Origin: UKL13-2 sp044228625
Lineage (GTDB): Bacteria > Pseudomonadota > Gammaproteobacteria > Burkholderiales > Usitatibacteraceae
Reading direction: 5' to 3'
NCBI GenBank assembly: GCA_044228625.1
Contig: JBGAUM010000025.1
Span: forward strand, 1 to 31,660
DNA: 31,660 nt
The notes under the pieces were generated by a model, which made no database searches, had not been told where the DNA came from, and saw only the letters and a program-made list of their open reading frames with translations. The position numbers and the translations under genes were made by a program. How positions within the stretch are numbered: position 1 is the first letter of the stretch; the number at the start of each line of letters is the position of its first letter. Below are positions 9,172 to 17,200 of the stretch, piece by piece.

Positions 9172-9755
9172 TTGTGACGTGCCGCCCCGGACGCTGCGTC
9201 CAGCAATTCTCCAATGGCGATCGCATGGACCATCACCCCGGGCATCACTGCCTCGCGACCTTCCCTTGATGGAATGTCAAACACATCGCGCAGGCTGATG
9301 GCCGAGGTGCCGATCAGGATGGTTTTTCCGGTCAGCGGCATTTGCCGGTACGGCACCATCAAAGGCGACAGCGTGAAAGACCGCGCACTTGCGCGGTCAA
9401 ATCCAATCGCAAGCTGGTATCCGCGGGCATCCTCCGCAACATAGGGTCCTCTTGCCCGGTAAACAACTGTGCGCGGTGTGCACCCAAGGTGACTGTTCCT
9501 TTGGCCTTGTCATCAAAGCCGGCTGACTGGGCCGGACTCGGCCAGCAGCAAGGCCGCCGTCAGATACCTGATGGAAGGGCACACTTGGCTGCCCCCGCCC
9601 ATGGCCAGCATGTAACGTCGCACGCGGCCATCGTTGTCGATCGGCACATCTGCGCAGCCCACACGCCCGCTTCCCGCCAACACCTTTGGAGGTGGCACGC
9701 CGTCAAACTTCGCTGCGGCCATGCTTGGCGACCCAAAGAATGTTCTCGTTGTCTT

Positions 9756-10109
9756 TCAGTACCGCATTGAACGCCTCGCTTCCCGGAGGCAACGTGGCAA
9801 GTTCCGATACTTGTCCACGGCGATCAGACGGGGCTTCATGGCCAGCAATTTTCTGAAGCGCTCCTCGGCAAATAGACCGTCTTTGAGCGGATGGCCAAAT
9901 CGTTTCAGGTCTGCCTCGGTCTCATAAATGACGGTGATGTCCGGATGCGGCTCGCGCGCTGGACGTTGCGCACTCAGACGATCGTGCAGGGCGAACTCCA
10001 TGGCCTCCAGCGCGCGGATGTGGCGCAACCCGCTGGTAGCCGCGCCTGCGAGGAGGCCGATCAGCAGCGCTGGAAATATGGCGTCTCTCAAATGCCGGCG
10101 CGCGCTCAC
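9756..10109 (-). CDS. N-terminal fragment of the CHASE2 domain (broken locus)
   Basis: This 117-residue open frame begins at GTG 10109, overlapping the CHAT gene stop by the GTGA arrangement. It has one membrane helix, then the start of a CHASE2 extracytoplasmic domain (PDITVIYETEADLKRFG, KPRLIAVDKYRN). The family reading ends at about 9800. The last 15 or so residues (PRCLREARRSMRY) are out-of-frame readthrough ending in a premature stop. It is listed separately because, taken literally, the sequence would express this piece alone. Confidence 0.6.
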   Translation of the reverse strand: MSARRHLRDAIFPALLIGLLAGAATSGLRHIRALEAMEFALHDRLSAQRPAREPHPDITVIYETEADLKRFGHPLKDGLFAEERFRKLLAMKPRLIAVDKYRNLPRCLREARRSMRY

Positions 10110-12313
10110 AGCCAGCTGCCCACCATGAGAAAGGGCGCCCAGTAGGCCGGGTGTCCGAATTTGTCTGAACGGATCATTGAGACCTGCGCCTCACGCAGTG
10201 CTCCTGCGCGGGTCTGCTTTCGGCCGACGAGATTGTTGTAGAACGCGCCGGAAAGCTCGGCTGTAGATTCGTCATTGACATACCACAGCGAGGCCAGCGC
10301 ACTGCGTGCGCCGGAACGCAACGCAACGCCAGCCAACCCCATGGCCGCGCGTTCATCACCCACGGCGGTCTGGCAGGCGGATAGCATGAGCAGTTCAAGT
10401 GCACCGGTGCCGCCTTGCCCGTCGCTGCCGGCAGCAATCGCTGCACGCAGCTTGTCGAGATTCATCTTGGTGTCGTACGTGAGCAGGAAGGAATCGCGCG
10501 GGTCCGCCGAAAACTGCCCGTGGGAGGCCACATGCACCACGCGCGGCGCATGCTGGGCCAAGTCCTGGGTGAATGCAGCTTCCGTGAAATCACGGTCCAG
10601 GCGCGGCGTGGTGTTGAGAATCTTGCCGATCTGTTGCACCTCATCGGCCACGGCCGGCAACCCGGAGAATCCCTGCCTTGCTTCCGTCAGGCCTTTGACC
10701 ACCGAACGCAGTTGCGTAGGGTCCAGCCGTTTCGGGTCGGTGAGGGTCAGGCTGATGGTGGTGCCGACGGGCACTTTCTCCACAAGAAACCGGTCGCCAT
10801 CATTCAGCGCGGAAAAGGGGACCGTGCGCAGCATGGAATCCGGCACGACGACCAAGGTTGAATCAGCGGCGAAGCCAAATTTCTGTTCGACGGGGCGAAT
10901 CAGCCAATCGTAAAGCTTCCGGGCGGGACGCAGGTATTGCGACGTGGTCCGTTTTTCCAGAAGGCGCCGGTATTCATTCACCGTTTGCGTCAGGTCCTTG
11001 CGGGTCACGGGGAGGGTCACCAACTCCAGCCGATCACCACGGCCCGCCAGGAGCTCCAGCCGATCCTCCAAGGCGATCGGGTAAAGCGTGATCGCAGACC
11101 GGTCGGCTGCCTCAACGACGCGCGTCTGCAAATCGGACCCGATGCAGGGGTCTCGGAAATAATCGGCCGCTTCCACGGTCTTGGTGAATTCGATCAAATC
11201 ACGTATTTGTGCCAGGAGTCCCGCCTTGCGCACCGGGTCTGAATCTTTGGCATCCCTCAAAAGCAAGTCGGCATATTGCAGGTACGCCTCGGCATAGCGT
11301 TCCCGGAATGAACTGCCGACCGCCAACAACGATGGATCGAGCGTCGCTTTCGCAGCGCCCAGACGTGCAATGAGGTCGGCATACGCCTCTTTTGCGGCAA
11401 GCGTCTCGCCAATGGTCTTCAACAGTCTCGCGCGTTGCCAAAGCCAATCCGGTTTCAGTGGCATGCGTTTGAACGTCGCGCGGTCCAGCAAGGTTTGGTT
11501 GGCTTCCCGCGCCGCATGAAGCTTCCCGCTCTTTTCATCCAACATGGCAAGCCAATAGGATGCTGTCGCGCCCAGGTCGGCATTGTCCTTGTTCCAGTGG
11601 GCCTGCAGATCCGAAAGCGCTCGCCGTACGTCGTTTTCCTGGTCCTTTGGGACCGATACCGCGGCCACCCGTGCCGCGACCATCAGTGCTGCGGCTCCGC
11701 TGCGTTGTTGTGCCAACAATTCTCGTTTTGCGAGCAACGTGCTAGCCGCTGCAAAGGCAACGGCGGGATCCCGCACAGCTTGGGCAAAGTTGGCGAGCAC
11801 CTGTGCGCCGGCCACTGTGTCCCCAGATGTCTGGTAGGTCTGATATGCGGTGGTGAGCAGCTCCAAGCCGCGCGCACGCAGCCCGATTCGCAAAAAGACT
11901 GTGGCAACAGTGGCCTGGATTTCCGCCTCCTGCAACGGGTTGAGCCCCTTCGCGGCCAATGCACGATCGGCAAACTGGCGGGCGACTTCTTCGTCGCCGT
12001 CGAACGAATACGCCACCGCGCGCACAGCCTCCAGCATTGCCGTCGGCTGCAACTGTCCGGCTGCGAGCTTCCCATCGATGTCTCGCAGGACCGCAGCGGC
12101 CGCACCGCGCTGAACTTGTTCAAGGTACCAGCCCTGAACGCCAGATCTGTCGGGCCCGGATCCTTCTGCCGCTTGCAGAATCGAGGCGTGCCCGGTCAGC
12201 AAGGCCGAGCTGCAGCCGGCTGAGGCATGGGGTGTCCAGCACAAGACAGAGGCAAGAATCGCCGCCGGCAGGGCCGCGATGCGAGGCGAGCCCTTCTCGG
12301 CAGGTTCAGACAT
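10106..12313 (-). CDS. Exported TPR-CHAT protein (caspase-like protease domain)
   Basis: This 735-residue protein has an N-terminal signal sequence (AALPAAILASVLCWTPHASA, then GCSS). Cleavage could be by signal peptidase I after ASA, or at a weak lipobox SAGC that would make it a lipoprotein. Residues of about 45-400 are alpha-helical and TPR-like. The C-terminal CHAT domain, a clan CD caspase-like fold, has the catalytic pair His598 (VHVASHG) and Cys647 (LSACQTA). It also has the typical GLAGVALRSGARSALASLW segment and the terminal HPAYWAPFLMVG motif. CHAT proteases cleave protein targets, often after binding a partner through TPRs; the target here is unknown. The gene overlaps the kinase stop upstream by 8 bases and the cyclase start downstream by 3 bases, so the three are probably co-translated. 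The best candidate substrates in the neighbourhood are the exported exoprotein or the DUF928 protein, by inference only. Confidence 0.9.
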   Translation of the reverse strand: MSEPAEKGSPRIAALPAAILASVLCWTPHASAGCSSALLTGHASILQAAEGSGPDRSGVQGWYLEQVQRGAAAAVLRDIDGKLAAGQLQPTAMLEAVRAVAYSFDGDEEVARQFADRALAAKGLNPLQEAEIQATVATVFLRIGLRARGLELLTTAYQTYQTSGDTVAGAQVLANFAQAVRDPAVAFAAASTLLAKRELLAQQRSGAAALMVAARVAAVSVPKDQENDVRRALSDLQAHWNKDNADLGATASYWLAMLDEKSGKLHAAREANQTLLDRATFKRMPLKPDWLWQRARLLKTIGETLAAKEAYADLIARLGAAKATLDPSLLAVGSSFRERYAEAYLQYADLLLRDAKDSDPVRKAGLLAQIRDLIEFTKTVEAADYFRDPCIGSDLQTRVVEAADRSAITLYPIALEDRLELLAGRGDRLELVTLPVTRKDLTQTVNEYRRLLEKRTTSQYLRPARKLYDWLIRPVEQKFGFAADSTLVVVPDSMLRTVPFSALNDGDRFLVEKVPVGTTISLTLTDPKRLDPTQLRSVVKGLTEARQGFSGLPAVADEVQQIGKILNTTPRLDRDFTEAAFTQDLAQHAPRVVHVASHGQFSADPRDSFLLTYDTKMNLDKLRAAIAAGSDGQGGTGALELLMLSACQTAVGDERAAMGLAGVALRSGARSALASLWYVNDESTAELSGAFYNNLVGRKQTRAGALREAQVSMIRSDKFGHPAYWAPFLMVGSWL

Positions 12314-13604
12314 GGCTGAGGCGCCGGTTCACATCGATCAGCCGGTGCGCAAGGATTTCCAGGAACCGCTGTTCGATCTTGCTTCGGCAGGACGACGAGA
12401 GCATCGCGACATTTTCATTGGCAATTCGAAGGGTCAATCCGCTATCGAGCGCAATTGCGCTGGCGTTACGAGGCACGCTTCCCTTGAGGATATATGCGAT
12501 CTCCCCGAGGGTCGACGGCGACTGCACCAGGTCGATGGCCTTGCCGTTCTTTACAATGCGTGCACTGCCTTCGATGAGGACCAGAAAATCTGATCCCATT
12601 TCCCCTTCGCGCATCAACACGTCGCCTTCCACGCACTGCTTGAACTCGGAAATATCGACCAATTCCCACAACTCCACGCCGGTGAAGTTTGCGAAGAACG
12701 GCAGTTGCCGGAGGACCTCGAAGCGACCGGACGCCGTGACCAGCGACTCGCGGCGAATGCGGCCTTCGCCCGTTCTGAACAATGCCGACAAGGCGTCCGC
12801 AAATTCGTGCCAGTCTGCAAACCGTTCAGATGGTGACGGCGCAAGGGTTCGTTCCGCGATCTGATCCACCGCCTTCGGTAACTCCGGCCGTACCGAGGTT
12901 GGAGCAGGTGGCTTCACATGCGCCATCTGATAAAGCAACGAGGCAAGGGTACTTGCCACGAACGGGCGGTGACCAGTCATGAGTTGATAAAACAGCACGC
13001 CAACTGAGTAGATGTCGCTGGAAACGTCCGCTGGCTCGCCTTCCAGCCTTTGTGGGGACATGTACAACGGCGACCCGACCGCAACGTCCTGGGAAATCGA
13101 CAGGCCCGCGACCGTCGCGGCGCCAAAGTCTCCCAGTTTTACGTCCGTGCCATTGCCGATGAAGATGTTCTCCGGCTTGATGTCGCGGTGGATCACGCCG
13201 TTTGCATGCAGATATTCAAGTGCCTTGACCAACTTGTAAACGATGTCGATGGCGGGCTCGACGTCCATCAGCATGCCTTCCGCGGTGTAGCGGTCCAGGG
13301 TGCCGCCTTGCACGTATTCGCTGACGATGTAGTAATCCTCCGGCCCCGTGCACGCATCAAACACGCGCACCACGTGCGGATGATCCAGCTTTCCCAGCAA
13401 AGCCGCCTCGACAAAGAAGCCGTTGCGCGTCAGTTCATCGTTGCCCGGCTTGTCTTCCGCGAAAGCGCGCGAATCGAAGACCTTGATCGCGACATCGCGG
13501 TTGGCGAATTCGTCCCGTCCACGATATACGCGTGCCGTCGCCCCACGACCGAGTTCTTCGAGGACTGGGTACTTGCCGATGTGGGAGGGAAGGGTGAAGG
13601 TCAT
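12306..13604 (-). CDS. Ser/Thr protein kinase with C-terminal cyclic-nucleotide-binding domain
   Basis: This 432-residue protein has no membrane segment and so is cytoplasmic. The kinase domain spans about residues 12-270 and has all key elements: glycine loop GRGATARVYRG, Lys41 (VAIK), HRD at 139-141 in IHRDIKPEN, and DFG at 159-161, followed by GSPLYMSPQRLEG. After a linker, residues of about 300-430 form a cNMP-binding domain. Its phosphate-binding cassette keeps the GE pair (TLGEIAYILKG) and the conserved arginine (PRNASAIA), so it can plausibly bind cAMP or cGMP. It is the first gene of the minus-strand operon, and a nucleotide cyclase is encoded two genes downstream. The natural reading is a cyclic-nucleotide-regulated kinase, analogous in logic to PKA/PKG but fused in the opposite order. 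No strong ribosome-binding site is seen before ATG 13604. Confidence 0.92.
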   Translation of the reverse strand: MTFTLPSHIGKYPVLEELGRGATARVYRGRDEFANRDVAIKVFDSRAFAEDKPGNDELTRNGFFVEAALLGKLDHPHVVRVFDACTGPEDYYIVSEYVQGGTLDRYTAEGMLMDVEPAIDIVYKLVKALEYLHANGVIHRDIKPENIFIGNGTDVKLGDFGAATVAGLSISQDVAVGSPLYMSPQRLEGEPADVSSDIYSVGVLFYQLMTGHRPFVASTLASLLYQMAHVKPPAPTSVRPELPKAVDQIAERTLAPSPSERFADWHEFADALSALFRTGEGRIRRESLVTASGRFEVLRQLPFFANFTGVELWELVDISEFKQCVEGDVLMREGEMGSDFLVLIEGSARIVKNGKAIDLVQSPSTLGEIAYILKGSVPRNASAIALDSGLTLRIANENVAMLSSSCRSKIEQRFLEILAHRLIDVNRRLSHV

Positions 13605-14218
13605 GTCAACGATGGGTCAAAGTGCAATAGGGACGCGGCGTTTGGGGTGATTATGGCTGGGAACGGCGTGGGTGCCGGGGCTGTGGTTGGGAATACTACG
13701 GCCACTTGATTTCCGCTTTGGCCATTGCAGCAATGCTGTTGGTGCTTGTGACTTGGCGCATGGTTCAACTGCGCTCTTTAGAAAAGCCGGAGTTTTTGGG
13801 AATTGCAGCCCCGACATGACACGTGGAAAATCGGTGAATCCCCGGCACTGCTGGCGCGCTTGGGTACATGTCCGACCCGGATGTCCTTCGGCGATCGGCC
13901 ACTGCACTCTGGGAAGGGCACGCGAAGTCAATTCTGTAAATGTTTGCATCACCCAGCGTGGCAAATGGCGAAATCGTGCGCTGCATTGCCGTGAACGTGC
14001 TTTTCGCTCGCGGTGATACGGGCCGGTACACAATTCTTGACAACTGTGGATCAGCGTTGCAGCCATCATTGGCGATGAAATTTGAGAAAGTCACTGGAAT
14101 TCGATCCTTCACTGGACCGATGGCAAGATGCAACCGATTCAGGCTTGGTTGGAAAGTCTAGACTTTCTGCCGGATGCCCTAGAAAACGAACAATCCCGCA
14201 ACTCATATCCAAGGCCTG
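13605..14218. other. 614-base divergent intergenic region without a convincing gene
   Basis: The region separates the kinase operon (minus) from the NHL-repeat gene (plus), so it should hold promoters for both. Short open frames here (for example 13672-14016) have unnatural composition and no recognisable domain. A TTGACA lies at 14037-14042 without a good -10 partner. A perfect 16-base palindrome at 14152-14167 is the only clear structure. Confidence 0.6.
14152..14167. promoter_or_regulatory. Perfect 16-bp palindrome upstream of the NHL-repeat gene (candidate operator)
   Basis: GAAAGTCTAGACTTTC is a perfect inverted repeat with no spacer, 51 bases before the start codon at 14219. Its size and position fit a binding site for a dimeric regulator. 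It is too short and lacks a T tract to be a terminator. Confidence 0.4.
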
Positions 14219-17200
14219 ATGCATTACACCCTGCGTACCCTATTCCCCGCCAACGCCGTCCCAAGCGTTGTGCAAGGCTTGGCCAGCCTCCGGTGGCGTG
14301 CCCGCCTTTTTGCGTGGCTCGTTCCCTTCGTGTTTTGTGCAAATGCAGCACAGGCGGCGACGGTGTCCAGCGTCGCCGGCGGATTCTATGGCGATGGCCA
14401 ACTCGCGACCAGCGCCAGCAATTTCTTCATCGAGGCGTTGTCGAAAGACGCCGCCGGAAACATCTACGTGCAGGACAAGACCAATCGTCGCATCAGAAAA
14501 ATCACCGCATCGACGGGTGTCATTTCGACCATAGCCGGGGGTGGGCCGGACGTGGACTACCCCGGCGATGGCACGCCCGCAATCAACGCGTACCTGACCA
14601 TTTTTTCGTCTGCGGCGCACTCAAATGGCGATGTGTATGCCGCCGCATTCACGCGTCCCGGCCAGCGGTGCATCTACAAGATTGCGGCGAGTACCGGGTT
14701 GATCAGCACGGTCCCGGGCAGTTGCGGATGGGTGATCGATGGGCTAGTGGTCGCCCCCGATGGCACGTTGTACTTTTCCGTCGGCAAGGACAATGTGGTC
14801 TTGACGATGTCCTCGGCAGGGGGCACCGTCAATCGGTTGGCCGGGAACTACACGGAAGGCTATTCCGGGGACGGTGGTCTGGCGTATGAAACCGCGCTGA
14901 ATCAGCCTGGCGGCCTTGCGCTCGACCCCTCCGCGAGCAATCTGTTCATTGCAGACAGGAACAATCACCGTGTCCGGAGGGTCAACCTCTCCACATATCT
15001 CATTTCAACCGTTGCCGGCAATGGTAGCGCCGCATTTGCCGGCGATGGCGGCCCGGCGTCGTCGGCAAGCCTCAATACTCCGTATGGCGTTGCCTTCGAC
15101 GCGGCGGGGAACATGTACATCGGGGATGCGGGCAACCATCGCATCCGCAAGGTCCTGGCCAGCAATGCCTCGATCACCACGATTGCCGGGAACGGCGTCG
15201 ATGCCAGCACAGGCGATGGAGGGGCCGCCACCGCGGCGAGTCTTCGCACGCCCATGCATCTCGTCGTCGATGGCGCAAACAATGTCTTTGTTGCGGATAA
15301 CAGTACCCTGGCCGGATCGCTTGGGCAAATCGACCGACTGCGCAAGATTTCAGGCGCAAATGGTGTCATCAGCACCGTCGTGGGGACCGGTGCGGCCATC
15401 GGTGCTTTCGGTGGCGATGGCGATGGAGGGGGTCTCTCAAGCGGCCTGAATGCGCCGCGCGGGGTTGCGGGCGAAGCGTATCGCAGCCTGTATTTTTCGG
15501 ACCAGCAGAATCACCGCATCCGGTGGCTGGACACGGTCACTACCCCTTTCACCCAATTGAAAACCTTGGCCGGAAATGGTGTGGCGGGTTTTGCGGGCGA
15601 TGGCGGGCCTGCATCAGGTGCTATGTTGAATTCGCCTGCGGGCATGGCGCTGACGCCAAGTGGTGCGTCGCTCTACATCGCCGATCAGCTCAATCATCGC
15701 GTGCGCAAGATCGACACCATCACCGGTGTCATTTCGACGGTCGCGGGCAATGGCCTTGCCGGATTCAGCGGGGACGGGGGGGCGGGCATTTCGGCACAAT
15801 TGTCCTCGCCGTCAGACGTGGCACTCGATTTGGCCGGCAACCTGTTCATTGCAGACACCGGCAATCACCGCATCAGGAAGCTCAATCTGGTTACCGGCGT
15901 GATGACCACCGTGGCGGGCAACGGATCGGCCGGATTTGCAGGCGATGGCCAGCCTGCAGTCGCATCGATGCTGAATGCGCCGGCCGGCATTGGCGTGGAC
16001 TTGTCCGGAAACATATACGTCGCGGATACAAACAATCATCGCGTCCGCCGGGTACAGGTCTCCCACGGAACCATCAGCACCGTCGCCGGCGATGGGGGGA
16101 CCTCCTTTGGGGGGGATGGAAGGTCCGCCCTGCTGGCCAGCCTGTCGTTTCCCCAAGACGTGCTGATCGATAACGGCGGTGACCTGTATGTGAGCGATTC
16201 CGGTCATCACCGCATCCGGCGCATCGACGGAACCACAGGACTCATCAGTACGGTAATCGGTAATGGGGTGGCGACGTTCAACGGCGACTACATCGAACAG
16301 AGTGCCATCAGTCTCCGCAACCCGACGGCCCTGCTGATTACGCCCAAGCGCAACTTCGTTTTCACCGACACTGGCAATCATCGTGTTCGCGTCATCGACG
16401 GCACATTCGGCTACGTCGTTGCGGGCGCGCCCCCGGTGCTTTCCAGTGCAGGCACGATTTCCTCCTCCGCCAAGTTGACCCTCGGCACGTCCAGCCAGGA
16501 CTTGGTGTTCACGACACCGCAGGTGGTCGGCACTAGTGCACCGGTGCGGTCCGTGACGTTGAAAAACCGCGAACTCACGCAGGCGATCACCATCACTTCC
16601 GTCCAGGCCACGGGGGACTTCAGCACCACGTCGAACTGTGTCCGCGTCGTCGCGGCAGACGACACATGCGAGATTTCGCTGACGTTCTCGCCGAGCGCGC
16701 CGGGTGAGCGCTCTGGAACACTGACCATCGTTTCCGACATTGGCGGGTTCTTCGAAAGCCAGTATTTGACGAGTGGCAATGGCATCGCGACGCCGGGAGC
16801 GCCGACGCTCTTGAGCGCAAACCCGGGCAACGGGCAAGCCACACTGTTCTTCGTGCCCCCGCAGAACGACGGTGCGTCCAGCATCGTCAACTACATTGCG
16901 GGCTGCGGTGCGTTCTCCGCGAGCGGCGTTCAATCGCCGGTGACGGTCACCGGATTGACCAACGGAATGAGCCAATCTTGCGCCGTGCGCGCGCAGAATG
17001 CCGCGGGCCAGGGCGCGTTTTCAAACGCCATCTCCATTGTGCCAGGTGCAGCGGCCACGGTCATGCTCACCCTCAATATCGGGGGTACCGGGTCCGGCAG
17101 CGTAGTCTCCAATCCCGCTTCGCTCGCGTGCACATCGAGTTGCAGCGGGAACTTTTCCACCGGCACCTCGGTGGTCCTCACCGCCGCGCCGAGCGCGGGA

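Larger units (their letters stand above)
8206..10109 (-). pseudogene. CHASE2 sensor / class III adenylate (or guanylate) cyclase, full locus interrupted by five frameshifts
   Basis: The locus encodes one CHASE2-cyclase in pieces. GTG 10109 overlaps the CHAT stop as GTGA. An N-terminal membrane helix (FPALLIGLLAGAATSGL) and the first CHASE2 part end near 9803. The sequence then continues coherently after single-base phase changes at about 9796-9803 (loss), 9705-9707 (extra base in a triplet A run on the plus strand), 9529-9531 (extra base in GGG), 9444-9446 (loss at GGG) and 9195-9203 (loss). Recovered peptides across the breaks are family-like, for example LATLPPGSEAF, SGQSAGFDDKAKG and EDPYVAEDARGYQL. 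Correcting three losses and two gains gives 635 codons exactly, including the stop. The encoded amino acids between lesions look intact. Either the assembly has local consensus errors or the gene broke recently. Confidence 0.8.

Noticed and set aside
9397..9582. Short separate gene on the minus strand inside the CHASE2 region
   Set aside because: The frame is a by-product of the frameshifted CHASE2 coding sequence. The family-like peptides in this interval lie in the other two phases.
13672..14016. Possible 114-residue gene between the kinase and NHL genes
   Set aside because: It has no ribosome-binding site, no domain, a composition rich in Cys/Arg/Gly, and several competing overlapping frames of equal quality.
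14500..16420. Repeated DNA in the NHL gene as a mobile or tandem DNA element
   Set aside because: The repetition follows the NHL blade period at the protein level and the bases are well diverged, so it is ordinary coding repetition.
15812..16975. 387-codon minus-strand open frame
   Set aside because: It is antisense to the NHL repeats. Its apparent repeats are reflections of the propeller coding repeats.
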